NCBI GenBank assembly: GCA_013400975.1
Contig: WBMZ01000217.1
Coordinates: 248,001 to 312,000, forward strand
DNA: 64,000 nt
Source of the DNA: Atrichornis clamosus
Lineage: Eukaryota > Chordata > Aves > Passeriformes > Menuridae
Direction of reading: 5' to 3'
Part shown: positions 37,113 to 49,410 of the stretch, piece after piece
Layout: each line of letters begins with the position of its first letter
Position numbering within the stretch: the stretch's first letter is position 1
Position numbers and translations under genes: made by a program
Notes under the pieces: model-generated
The model's input: the letters and a program-made list of their open reading frames with translations, nothing else
The model's database searches: none
What the model was told of the DNA's origin: nothing

Positions 37113-38875
37113 CTAGTGAGAAAAGAACAGAACCATTTGTAACTCTCAATCGTTATTTTGTGGTATAGTATCTTTTCTATGTTGTATTATATTCTACCAT
37201 CTTGTATAGCATAAAACCAATCTCAAACAATGCACTGGCAAACTTTCCACAGAAAATAAAGGCTGCTGAAGAACTTTCCTCTTCACAGACCAACATTCCC
37301 TGGTCTTTCAAAATACTGCACTGTTACTGTTTCTCAGCACCTCTTCAATCCTCTGCATTTGATAACAGGAACACTCTCTAAGATCCTCCTTTCTTGTGAC
37401 AAGGCAGAAGTAAAAAAATACATCCTTACCCACATTAAATTTGAATCAGCTTAATGCTCTTTATAAATGCTATAAAAAGTCAATCAAGAGCTGTCTTACA
37501 GTTCTGTCTAAAACTATTTATACATTCATTTGGGGATGCCACTATTACTTCAGAAGCATTTAAGAGAGTTCTTATTTAAAGAAAATGTTCTCTCTTTCTC
37601 AGCAGAAAAAATAAGAAAAGATCCAACAATAATCCAGCGGAAACACAGAAACTGAACAATAGCAGCAGCTAAGCTTGTACTGGCTACAATAATTATTGGT
37701 ATTTTTATAAGTATCTGGTTTACATTTACAATTATTTCATTTACAAAGTATTTAAATTATACTCTTGAAGAGCAAAGCACAAACCTTTTGTCTTGTGCTC
37801 TGAGCTTACCAGGGCAATAGAAAAGTGATTTTAAGATATCCACTCCACCACTGGCTGCAATTAATTGAATATCCATAGGATTGATTTTTCTTCTGACCCA
37901 GACAGTAGCAGTAGGGCAAATGTGTTGATCAGAGCCAGTGGCAAAGAACCTATCACCACTCTAAACCGCTGGCAAGTCCTCCTCCTTCCACATCTGTTCT
38001 GCTCCTCCCCTTCCTTCCTGTTTCTCAGCTCCTTCTCTCTTCCTAACATTTCCCTTCACAGGAAATTAAGGCAGCTCCAGCAGGAGTCTGGGAATAAGTA
38101 GAGTTACATCTGTGTACACAGTGCTAAGTCGTCTCTGAAGGCTAAGGATGAATTTGCAAGCTTACAGTAACCTGCCCATTTGATTGAAAGGTAAGATAAC
38201 AGCTGTACAACTCCACATGTTCCGTTTTTTGCCCCTAAAACCCCAACTGTGCTGTTTTCCAGCTGTGGCTGCAGAATTGAAACATCTCTTTCTGCCTCAG
38301 ACTTAGCAAATGGTTTTCCATGATCAGCAGTAAAATACAATGTCCATGGAGAGAAAAAACTGTGCTGTCCCCGAGAACTTAATACTTGCTACAGAACTAA
38401 AAATATGTACATAGAATTGAAGGCTGTAAAAGACAAAAAATAGAAGCATGTTTTTCACTTTTTTGGTGTGTTTGTTGATTGTTTTTAATGGGGAAAATAC
38501 TTAGAGGGAGTTAGGGAAAGTTTTCTAAGTACTGAGCTAACTCAAACATGTAATTAATTCCCTGACAAAAAGCTTGAGGAACCTTCACACTGTATTTGTT
38601 CCTCCCTGTCTCCCCCACTAAAAAGTGTCTTAGAAACTATGATGACATCTACCAAAATCCTCGTTATGCCTTTTTACTTTGCCCTGTAATTTCCCATGTT
38701 CACACAAAAGCAGTAATGTCTACCTACTTATATTGTAGTGACTTACAATGGAAGAAATCCCAGCACATCTGTGAAATTCAAAACACTCTGGATCCTGACT
38801 TCACTTACACTACAGTAACCTCAACACAATTTTTGTTACTTCAAATTAAAACTGAAGATTAAAATTTACACTTAC

Positions 38876-39010
38876 AGAATCATAAGATGGTTTGGGTTGG
38901 AAGGGTTCTTTAAGTTATTCAGTTCCAACCCCTCTGCTGTGGGTGAGAGCATCATCTACTAAATTAGGTTGCTAAGCCCCATCCAACCTGACCTTGAACC
39001 CAAACCTCTC
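38876..39010 (-). mobile_element. CR1 LINE 3'-end fragment in AEBP2 intron 3
   Basis: It begins AGAATCATAAGATGGTTTGG and continues GTTGGAAGGGTTCTTTAAG, AGTTCCAACCCCTCTGC and CCCCATCCAACCTGACCTTG, which is the CR1 3' end reversed. CR1 is inserted in the same orientation as AEBP2, inside an intron, with no exon affected. Confidence 0.93.
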
Positions 39011-40885
39011 AGTTGTATTAAAAATTATTGAACTCACAATCAACAGATATAAACACAATGCATATGTCCATGAATTCAAACCATTTTTTGTTCTCCCTTT
39101 TTGTTTTTGTCTTGCCCATAAAAGCAGCCTCATGAAACTAAACTAAGCCACAAAATCTAAATTTAGGATTAACTTTCACTAACGTGCTCCTGACTTCAGA
39201 TTCCAGCTCTTTCTGATTGTACAAACACTGTCAGAAAAAGGAAAAAATAGCTCAAAAAAAGCCCATACCCTGAAGTTCAGTCACACTGAGAATTAAAGTT
39301 TTAGTTTTACCAATGCCTGCTAGAGGTCAAAAATAACCTAAAGCCTTGGAACAGTGCATGCATTACCATATTCCAAATTTAATATAGCCTCAAAAGGCAA
39401 TACCTTCTGGAAAAAAGCAGATTTTGTGTCAGGCACATTTCTAAAACTTTTCAAAACACAATTACATTTCTTGTCAGATGGCAAACATTGTTTTATGACA
39501 AACTGCAGTTTGACTCATGATGTCATAACTTGACTTTTTTCTTGTCATGTACAAAGAAAACAATCACAGATATTCTGTAGGAATTATCTACAGAAGCTAA
39601 CACTTACTTTTCTTGCTCTACCCAGGTTTGACTTTCAAAATCCCCAAATCCACACCCTTAGAGCCTCAGTACCTGCACCGTGCAAATAGAAATGATCTTT
39701 CTCCAGACAGCACATTAATAGTCTACAGCCACAGTACAAAATATCTGCAGAAATTATTACATTCAGATGTTGTACTTTGAGACTACCTGATCATGTCTTC
39801 AAATAACCAACACCTAATACATCAAAAGATGACAGAGAATGCCTTTGTAGTAGACAGGAAAGAGTAGAAGAGGAGAAAAAAAAGAAATCTTACCTGTTTT
39901 TTCTTTTTTTTCTCTAAAATAATATATCCAGCAATCCGTTACTAATGGGTAAAGTCTCTTCTCTCCAAAGATAAAGGAGCAGTTCAGGCTGTCACTTCAG
40001 GATCTCTGGACGGTAAGTCACACCAAATCAGCTTCCCACCAGATAATTACAGAGCTCTACAGGGCTTCTAATAAATCAAACTCAACTATTATGTACAACT
40101 TTAAACCAATCTTTTCGGTTTTCCCCCAAAACCTAAATCTCAAAATTTTGCATTCAATTTGAAATATGACAGATTGGGTCCGGATTGGTGGATATGTTAC
40201 TTCAAGAGAAAGTAAGTAAACATGTAAGAAGTTTAATTTCTCCAGTGTACCCATACCCACCATTATTAATGGGCAGTATTGACCAGTGACTTTAACAAAC
40301 AGGATATAAAAATATCTAGCAATACAGGGTTTTGTTCTAAATTCAAAATAACCAAATCTCCTATTGGGACTATTCAATATATAATTTTTCTAATAAATCT
40401 AACAGTAATAGTTCAGACATCTGGATGAATTTCCCTACTGTCTCAACATCTAAGAGTTCAGGCAGAGTGCCTTTACATTGTACATCTGCATCTGCAATGC
40501 TCTAATGGATAGAAGATATTCTGCCAAGAGAATAACAGATTCCCAATGAGGACTGAAGCTGCTTGCCTACATTTCCTACATTTCACCAGCAGTTACTCTA
40601 CTGAGAGTTGTACCAAATGCAGTCACCCCTTAAAGAATTCTGAAAGCTACAGGTACTACCAAACTTCATTTTCATTAAAACTTTCTTCCCCCCTTTAAAG
40701 GAAAAGATGAAAGCCTGCAATGACCTGTAATTTCATCTGTAAAGATGAAAGCACTGCATTCACTGTAATTAAAAGCATTAACCCACGTGAGCAAACCTTG
40801 CATGACTTGCTCTTAAATATGAAGAGCACATCCACTGGAATCCATGTGTGAAAGCAGCTGGTAGCATAGCCAAATGCATCCTGAC

Positions 40886-40940
40886 AGAACCATTTAGGTT
40901 GGAAGAGACCTTTGAGATCATCAAGTCCAATCCTAATGCT
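40886..40940 (-). mobile_element. Short CR1 LINE 3'-end fragment in AEBP2 intron 3
   Basis: AGAACCATTTAGGTTGGAAG, then AGACCTTTGAGATCATCAAG and TCCAATCC, match the reversed CR1 3' tail. Only about 55 bp are recognisable, so the copy is severely 5' truncated or decayed. Confidence 0.88.
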
Positions 40941-43900
40941 ATATGCAAATATTTTGCATAAAATCTCCCACTATTTTGTGCTCACCTACCATTTGTCCCT
41001 TCACTGTGCTCAACATCTAAGAGTTCACTTGATGTGTCTTCAAGTAACTTTCAGTTCCAAGCAATAACGGATTCATTTCTTTTTTCCCCCCGTGTACCAG
41101 AAACCATGCTGGAAAACACAGGTTGTCACAACTGCTTTAACTTTTCAAACCCTAATTATTTGTAACAGCTAAGCTTAGGACAAGAAAGATGGAATATCTT
41201 CATGCACCAGGGGCAGTTTTCTAACTCAGATTATTTCTCTAGATCCACCTGTCTACATCATCTAAAAGCCAAGCTGTTGAACCCTCAGCAGGGATTGGAG
41301 GGATTGATGGTGCCCAAGGAAAAGACACTTCACCAATAACAAAATTTGGTGGATGCCCTCATAAAAACCAGGCAAAAAGCCCAGCTGTTTGTTCCACACC
41401 AAACCCAAGGCCATTTGTTTTAAAATCTGAGAGAAAAAAAAAGGAGGGAATAAAAAGAAAAGCAGTAGGATGACTAAAGGGGAACCTGAGGTCCAAAATT
41501 CTGCCCAAAGATCCAAAGTATCTTTTTTTTCCTTTTTCCTTAGTTCAGCAGACGACTCAGAGATAAGCTGGATGTACACTACCAGGATATTTCCTCACAA
41601 TTGAAAAAAAAGGAGCTAGCATCACGAAAGTCTCAAAAATAGGCATCCATAAGGAAATTTACCTTTTCTGTAATGCAGGTACTGCAATATTAATGATGAG
41701 AGGGACACGCTAAGCCACACAAACAGGAAAAAACAGGATAAACTTATGAGAATATGGAACACTTTGCCTTGGCAATTTAGAAGTGGGTTCATTTCTGTGA
41801 CAAATGAACTAGCCAGTCCCACAGTTTATGGGAAGGAATGGAAAGGGCAGGTAAACCCCCAAAGACCTTTCAATGTGCAAGCACAGCAGCTCATTTACAG
41901 CTGAATGCAGCTTTTAGTCAAAAGACAACACCATGTGTATCACAAAAAGAGATAATTAAATCCAAAATGTGCAATTACATAAAATGAGCCCATTTGCAAG
42001 CAAAGAGGGTGACTGGATAGGGATATATCCTTCAACATAAAACAGAGTGTTGTGTCTGAGACAGTCCCTCACTGCTTAACAATTGAAGAAAATATTTTTC
42101 TCTCTTATTTTCACTAGAAATATAAAAACATATCCATCTGCAACATATTTATTACCCTCTTCTGGTCATTATATGATTACAGTGTTCTTCCACCTTTACA
42201 GAAGTAAAACTTCCATGCTTTTAGTTGTCATTTTCTTAGCTAATATTCTTTGCTTTTCTTCAAAACATCCTGAACAGCAGTTCTTCAGACAACAGCCTAG
42301 GGCTGTACTATTTCCACTACTCTTTTACAGCTTTCCTCAAAAATCCCAATGATCTTTTATTTATTTTTTATATAAAACACTAAACTTCCAAGTATTTTCT
42401 GCAAGTTTTCTAAAATGACACTCCTTCCTTTCGTGCTAGGACTCAAGTGGTGGTAAATGAAATTTCATTTGTAATTTAGGTTTTGGGAGATATTTTGTCT
42501 GCACTAACCAACAAGAATAAGAGGTCTTTAAACCAACTCTGACTTGAAAAAATTTAGCTTTCCCTGAAAGGTGAGCAATCAAGATTTATGAGAAGCTAAA
42601 TGCACCAAATGGACACATTAGCTCAATTTTTGATTGAGTGCCACAAAACAATTAATAAAGTCTGGTCTTGGACTGATCAAGACGAATATCCAACACTTCA
42701 AGTGCTGTTTGTATCAGAGAGCAGGTTTCAAAAGTTAACAAAAAAAAAAGAAGTGAAGAAAGGGGGCAGTTAATTAATAGGCTGTCATCACAGACACTCA
42801 CATACTTGGCTACCTCATGTGAGCCCTGAAGCCCATATTCAGCATAAATGACAGGGGAACAAAAGATGTTACAAAATTCTACTCAGACCACAATTATCCT
42901 CCATTCCAAGCTCCCAGGAACAGATTGAGAAACACAGGGATAAAAAACAAACAGAAGGACACGAGACAACAGTAGGAAAAATGCTGCAGTGACACACATT
43001 GAGCCACGATGATGAACTGCTGCAATCCTCAACTGCTTTGTTCTCTGCCTTAGCGTGACCAAAAAGTACAGAAAATCAGCTGGTGAAACAAGAGGTACTT
43101 AACACAAGAGGATTCTTATCAGAAACTACTGTTGTAATTTAAGGGCTCTAGCTGTAACCAGCCTAGCCAAAAAACTGGGATACCAACTTCTAGTGCCTTT
43201 GCTGGGTAACCCTGACACGCTCACAAGTACTACTGGTGTTTCTGAGCTATGCCCTCTTCATCTCTAAAATTGAGTTGCTTTGATCTAGACCAAATAAGAA
43301 TATAAATTAAGCTATTAAAGCTCTTTCATTCAAGAACAAAGCTTGCCACTATACTTTGAGATAGACCAAATATTTAATTCCAGAAAAGAGAAAACCTAAG
43401 GTGCAAGTTTCCTCTGGTAACTGGTGGTTGCTTTTTTATTATTGTTATTCAGGGATTAGCATTTAAGATTAGACCAATTCCTGGAACAACCAGATCTACA
43501 AACTTTCAGGGATCTATGATCCTTATGCTATCCTTCCAAGAGCATGCTTATCTCATCCCTTTGTATGATAACCTCAAAAAGAATTTTCCTGTTGTCATTC
43601 ACTCTCTGCGTCAGAAACTTTCAGACTAAACCACACAGTTCAGTATGGTAAAAAAGTCTAATCTTTATTAAAAAAAAATCTTTTTCATGTGCAATGCAAT
43701 GCACTGCACTATTTTTACTCTCTAGGTTTTCACTTTAGTTTTGTTTTCTGTCATAACTGCTATTAAAAGCTACATAGAAGTAACTACTGGTAGACACCAC
43801 TGTAACAGGAAAGTATTTTTAGTAATAAAGCTGTCTTAAAATAAAATGCAAAAAAAGCAGAAGATACCATCTGAGAAGAAAGAGAAGAGAGGGAAGTGTA

Positions 43901-44709
43901 GAAACAGTGACTAAAACTTAGTGGGGTTGGGGGGTGAGGGAGGAGGAAGCATAAAATGCTACCTAAACCTAAAAAAAGAAACAAAACAAAATACCTATTT
44001 CATTTTCATATCCTAAATGGAAGGAGAACTTCAGTCTGAAGTAGTGTGGGTGGGACTTACCATCAAGTGATCCAGGACTGACAGCTATGAACTGCCCCAA
44101 CTGTATCCATAAGAGGATGAAGCAACTCATTAATAACGGATTGGTGGATATGGGAATGATAAACACTACTATACCTAGAATTGCAGGTACAGATCAAGGG
44201 GAGAAAGAAAGAGAAAGTTAGAAAATACTACACAGGAAATACAGTCAGCTCAATGGCCCTGCATTCCTGACTTCCTTAATTATTTCAGAGAAGTTAGCTA
44301 TAGTCACTGACAGTGATTCTCCTGAATTTAGCAAAACCAGCTGTTATTCAAGCACCAAATGTGCATCATCAGCCGTGATCCAAAATTTAATATGGAAGTG
44401 TAAAATCTGAGAAAAAAAATCTCACTGTTACACTGTAAGCAGCTCAGCTGGAAAACGCACAAACCCCCTGAACTTTAGCACTATTTAGTTTTACACTCCC
44501 TTCCATTTAAAAAGAAACAGGAATAGAGAAGTAATCACAATTTCTTCACCTGACCTTTGGGTACTATTACTGCAAAGAAGAAGGCTCAGCTCACTGGATG
44601 CTTTTTAGGAAATCCTCCTGTGATGATATTTTTCAACTGACATATTGTAATAGGAAAAATAAACAGAGTTTCTCTAAAAATAAGAGATGCATCTTACAAC
44701 GAAGCTTAC

Positions 44710-44817
44710 CTTGAAAGGTTTGTCCCCACTGTGTGTCAGCATATGCCTCTGCAACCAACTTTGACTGGTTGAAGGTGTATTATATACTTTGCAACCTTTC
44801 CACAAGCAAACAAACAC
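44710..44817 (-). CDS. AEBP2: AEBP2 coding exon 3: zinc finger 2
   Basis: This exon encodes 36 residues (70-105), from [13 protein letters not shown] to HSGDKPFK, in phase 0 at both ends. It carries the second C2H2 finger: Cys73, Cys78, His94 and His98, with a long insertion between the second Cys and the first His (x15) that is characteristic of AEBP2. The closing THSGDKPFK is a Krüppel-type inter-finger linker. The acceptor is CTCTCTTAG and the donor is AAG|GTAAGC. It lies 3,058 bp downstream of exon 2 in the direction of transcription. The residues appear essentially unchanged from mammals, which indicates strong constraint. Confidence 0.97.
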
Positions 44818-47800
44818 CTAAGAGAGTAAAAATGTGGTAAGTTTACACAAGTGAAAGAAAACGGCAAATAAAATATCAGATCAGCAAAGAAGCCTGTTTT
44901 CACAACATTTCACAGTACTTCAAAGGATTCTCAACAACAACCATTTCTTTTGCAACACACATCTCACATCTCACCAAGGCAAACATAATTATAACTCCAA
45001 GTATTAAATAAAAACAGGTCACTGGAATAAAATATCAACAGACAGATGCTCCTGCAGATAAACACAATCGAGAGCACCAGGGCCTGCTGTATTTGTGTTT
45101 GCACTCAGTATCTGTATCTACCACATATTGAGACAGAACATTTTTAAATGAAAAATTTACATCTTCTGGGTAGTATTTACTCTCACAAGCAATTAATTCT
45201 ATTCTTTTGAGCATGAAAATTAAAAACTCTTAATTGCAATGTAGTTGTTTATATACCAGAGTTTTGCATTATGGAACACCAGATACCTCTGTTAGGGCCT
45301 TATATTCAATTCCTGATGAAGAAAGTTACCATTTCTCATAGGATTCAAAATCTACGGGTGTTTTGTGATTCCAGTGTACAGACCAATCACATGCACAATA
45401 GTGCATTAAGGGGAGCAGAACTTACTCATGCTGCTTTTCTTTCTCTTCTCATTGTGTTTATCTATAACTGAGGGAATAAAAAAGCTCAATGAACTTGCCT
45501 TTCATTAGGATTTCCTCAACAGGTTTGTGTGTGAAGGGAGGTAAAGCCCTAATTTGTCACAGCAAAATAAAGTTCCCAGGATACAGCACTGTCCATAATA
45601 CAGGTTTTCAGAAATGCAGAAAACTAATTGGATTTGAGTTTCTTGTTCTCTTTTGGAGAATAAAACCCCTCAATCTACAAGTGATTGCATTTTCAAAACA
45701 AAAGAGCAGCCACAGGAGTTCCACGAACTTGCTGTGTAATGGACAGATAACCCAGCTTTACTCAGACAAAGCTGGAAACCCTGAAAGTCTGTAGGACTGA
45801 TCCAGACCTACTGACACAAGGCACAACCCCCTAAACCTTTGGGGTCTGCCACTCCTCAGTTTTGAGATCCCCTTGAAGGCACAGAGGAATTTCTGAGATT
45901 CCTGGTCCTGCAACAGCTCCGTAAGTGTCCCAGTATTTCCATCAGCAACTGCAGGGCACTTGGCAAAGGTGCGTTATGGTGAAGTTACAGATTGTGGAAA
46001 CACAAGGACTTGGTTTCACAACCACCCACCGCAAGTCCAGGTAAAGCTTCTTGGGAATCCCTATCAAAAGGCTGAATCCAAACTAGTTCTGAAATAACAT
46101 CTCTTAGAAGCAAAACTATTTTGTCAGAAAGTTTCCTAGGCTTTTCATGGATGTATCTGGTTCTGACTGGAGCCACGGTTTCAGTATTAGCTCGGAAAGA
46201 TACATTTTACCATGCAAGGATGTTTATCACACTCCATTCTCAATAATCAATTACTAACCCACACTTTTCTTCAAATTTAGAGTCCCTGTAGTTAAGGAAG
46301 ATCTGAAATCCAATCCAAAGCACGAGCAGACAGTTTCCAACACAAACACCTCACCGGCAGGTGGCAGACAAATCCCTGAAACAAACCCGCCAGGATCCAT
46401 CCCCCTTCCACAGCACCAAGTTGGAACTACTCCAAAATAAACTAACTCCAGTAAGAGGATTAAAAAAACTGAATGCAACAGTTATTAGACACTTCGTGCT
46501 TCCAACAACCTCCTCTTTCAAAAATACATATACAGTCTAACATTTACTAAACAAAAATATCCACGAATCATGCCACATGAAATGTTAAGTGACAAAAAAC
46601 AAAAAAAGAAAACAACCCAAAACCTGCAAAATCTTCCAGTCCCTTTTTAAGAAATGTAAAGGAATCATGGAAGGAATAACAAAGATCCAAACACACCTCA
46701 TTCACTTCATTGTTTCATCCAGGATTGGCATAACACTTTTATGAACCTGTGTACAGAACTCAGAAATCACCTCATGGGTGGCTAAAAAGCCACTGCACCT
46801 GATGGATGATTCTGCTTAGAGACTGCACTGAAAAAAGCCACCAAATATGAAGCTGAAAAGTTCAATCATGCCAAAAAATATTAGCTAAATACAGCCAGAG
46901 TCAGAGCTGTCTCAGTGACATATTTACATAATAAATTATTTAAAGTAATGCAAATTAGCATTTTATTTAAGTTTCTTATTCAGTGAAGATAAAGTGTAAC
47001 GGTCTAACATTTTCCTTCTGAAGAAGTGACAGGAAAAAAAGTCGAAAGATAACAACTATTCTAGTTTAAGAACCGATATTATCTCCCCCAGAAATTAAAG
47101 AGCTGCAACACACAGTGCCTAAAGCAGGCAGACTGCTCATGTTTGATGTAAAGGTAGTTTACATGATATATTCCAGGCATCAAAGGTAATTTGGGATCTT
47201 GAGGAGGGGCAGGTAGTTAAGTAGAGTTAAAATTATTCTACTAGAAGATGTTTTGAAACATTAAAATTGAGACCAATTATCATTTGACCAGGGATCAGAC
47301 TGAAATTTACATGTTTATATATGCACCTCAATTTAAAAAAAAAATTAGATGCAATTATATAGAAGGTAAACTTGCCATCAGTATTACACATGGAGCTGTT
47401 TTGTTAAGACTTTGTACTCTTGAGTCAGTCTTACATCTTCGCTATTATACATTCTGGATGTATTTTACCTCTAGTGAGACTCCATTCATAACAGTAATTA
47501 AGATGTGACTTCACCTGAATTCTCATGCAGCAACACGTACACTAATAGCTTTAAGAAAATGAAATCCAAATATAAGCACTTAAAGACATACCAGCAGCTC
47601 CAGGATGTTGAGAAGTTAACACACTATCAAAAACCTGGTATTAATTTATTGGAAAGAACACTCTTAAAGTCAGGCATTCAATTAAAAACACGAATAACAC
47701 ATCAAGTGAACTATGCAAAAGACAACAGCTGAATGCCAAATACCAGGCAGCTTAATACCCAAATTTAGTTGCCACCAAGTTACAAAACTGTTATTTTGAA

Positions 47801-47875
47801 ACAAAATTTGCTACTGTCAATTAAGAGCAATATTGGCAAAATAAGAAAGGGGAAAAAACCAGAAATAACACCAAC
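44818..47875 (-). other. AEBP2: AEBP2 intron 2
   Basis: A 3,058-bp intron with donor GTTGGT and acceptor CTCTCTTAG on the minus strand. It holds a CTCF-like motif at 46354-46367. I recognise no repeat family or other gene in it. Confidence 0.93.
46354..46367 (+). promoter_or_regulatory. CTCF-like motif in AEBP2 intron 2
   Basis: CCGGCAGGTGGCAG fits the CTCF core pattern CCASYAGRKGGCRS with one departure at the third base. This is a sequence match only. Confidence 0.35.
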
Positions 47876-48083
47876 CCCTCCTCGCTGACCATCCACGTGT
47901 ATGGAGCGGATGTGATCGGCCAAATCCGGGCTGGAGCTGAAGCAGGCGTGGCAGTGGTCCCAACAACAGTTATAGGCAATGCTCTTGGCAGAGGAGGCAG
48001 GAACTCCTTGTCCATTCATCATGACTGGAGTGGATCGCCCACTGGAAATTGTGCTGTCTACGTCCATGATAGTGCTGCTTATG
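47876..48083 (-). CDS. AEBP2: AEBP2 coding exon 2: Ser/Thr-rich segment and zinc finger 1
   Basis: This exon gives residues 1-69 of the visible protein, starting [19 protein letters not shown]. It contains the first zinc finger, with Cys39, Cys44, His57 and His62 as likely zinc ligands, and ends HVDGQRGG. The acceptor on the minus strand is a T-rich tract ending TTGCAG. The exon opens with the third base of a split codon (phase 2 entry), so a coding exon must precede it. The donor reads GGG|GTTGGT, weaker than the usual GTRAGT, but the next exon begins in phase 0 exactly where the family continues. In AEBP2 the fingers help engage ubiquitinated nucleosomes. Compared with the mammalian protein as I remember it, changes cluster in the linker (VPASSAK) and around finger 1. 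Confidence 0.96.
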
Positions 48084-48667
48084 CTGCAAGACAAAAACAA
48101 AAAACAAAACCAAACCAAAGTTTGTATTCGCGTTAACAGAACAAATAAAAACGGCCGCTCTTTTGTTTCAGATACATGTAGATAGGTTGAAAAGGAAGTC
48201 TTACACAAATTTATTGTGGTTCATCACTTTTATAATAAATGGACAGTTAGGAAACAGCTACTCTTACTAGAGAGTGTAACTTCTTCTAGACACTGAGAAC
48301 AAAAGGGAGGAACAGAAAATTCTAACTGCTCAGAAAATTAACTCTTATGTGATTAGCAAAATAGTTTTTAAGCTACATTCATCTGCTATTTGCTAAATTT
48401 TTATCTCCCAGCAGTAAAGGAAAAAGACAACAATAAGAGCAAAACCAAAAGCCATGCTGTGTCACACCAGAGATATACTGAGCCCAGCAGCCCCTGCCAA
48501 CACCAGATCCTTAAAAAGAATACAGCTCTTAAGTTCTGTATAAGATTTAAGGTACCCCCACATGGCTCCAGCGTTGAGTCCATCACATGCAAGGCCTAAA
48601 CTTACGCTTTTTGTTTTGTTTTGTTTTTAAACTTTGCAGAGAAGCCAGAATCAGCACAGGGAATCTG

Positions 48668-48685
48668 TGGCCAGCAGGGGTCACC
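48668..48685 (+). promoter_or_regulatory. CTCF-like motif in AEBP2 intron 1
   Basis: TGGCCAGCAGGGGTCACC resembles the CTCF consensus with one core mismatch. It has the same orientation as the motif at 46354. Confidence 0.35.
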
Positions 48686-49269
48686 TCATCAGCCCTTCTG
48701 CTCTGTACCTTCCAGATACAGAGACAAGCATCAAATGGATCAGAAAAAACTTCCTGAGAACCTGCTCTGTCCATATATAAGCAAAAAAGTATGGAGATGG
48801 ATGTTCTTCCTCATTAAAGACTACTGAAATACCTTTTTTTAATTTTGTTAACCAGCCTTCAGAATCTCGATGTTTCTGTCTTCCACCAAGCCACAGCATT
48901 TCAGAACAGCTCATCTTTGACAGAACCTCGAAAGACCAGGTGGTCAAATCTGCTTAACCAGGAACAAGTGAGATCAGATAGCCTGTGGTCTTGTCCAGTG
49001 GAGTTGCTGAGGGGTATTTTCAAAGGCTGGCATTTCTGTTACCTTTCTGAACAATTTTCTCAATGGATGACTAACCTTGCTGTGGGGGAGGGGGAAAGTT
49101 TCCCAACATCTCATCAGAATTTCCAGTGTTGCAACTTCTGTCTCTCATCTCTCATCCTTGGCAGCTGCAGGGTTGAGATGACTCTGCCCGCTCCATTGTT
49201 AAAGCTCCCTATCAGATCACTGAACACAGCAATAACCCTGCCCTCCTCCTCCTAAAACTGAAGAAACAC

Positions 49270-49410
49270 TCTCAGCCTCTCCATGGATTGCATCCCAACC
49301 ACCTTGGAGATCCTCCACTGGATCCTCTCCAGTATGTGAGTAACTGGGATGAGTCCCAGTTATCCAGACAAAGTCTTACTGGTGCCAAGTAGAGATAAGA
49401 ACACTTCCAC
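49270..49410 (-). mobile_element. Decayed CR1 LINE fragment in AEBP2 intron 1
   Basis: Blocks such as CCACTGGATCCTCTCCAGTA and TCTTACTGGTGCCAAGTAGA resemble the reversed CR1 region upstream of its 3' end (in better copies, 'ctggattctctccag' and 'cagtgctgagtagag'). Divergence is high, with small indels. The call rests on collinear weak matches. Confidence 0.6.

Larger units (their letters stand above)
37113..44709 (-). other. AEBP2: AEBP2 intron 3
   Basis: A 7,597-bp intron, the largest complete one in the window, with GTAAGC donor. It carries two CR1 3'-end fragments (38876-39010 and 40886-40940) and a 19-bp direct repeat at 40442-40460 and 41009-41027. No coding sequence is recognisable. 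Confidence 0.93.
25419..48083 (-). other. AEBP2: AEBP2 gene, part within the window (coding exons 2-8)
   Basis: This span holds seven spliced coding exons of AEBP2 on the minus strand. Joined, they give an uninterrupted 279-residue C-terminal portion (numbered here from the first complete codon). AEBP2 is a nuclear cofactor of Polycomb repressive complex 2. With JARID2 it defines PRC2.2, stimulates EZH2-dependent H3K27 methylation, and contacts RBBP4/7, SUZ12 and H2AK119-ubiquitinated nucleosomes. Seen here are three C2H2 fingers (residues 39-62, 73-98, 106-128), a basic linker (154-165) and a C2B-type tail (about 169-265). All splice phases agree and every intron is GT-AG. The short isoform and the long isoform both use a first exon that I cannot find, so the gene is incomplete at its 5' end. 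Identification rests on family sequences I remember, and the match is near-continuous. Confidence 0.97.

Noticed and set aside
40181..44152. 16-mer CGGATTGGTGGATATG shared at 40181-40196 and 44137-44152
   Set aside because: Flanks differ completely, and about one such match is expected by chance in a window of this size.
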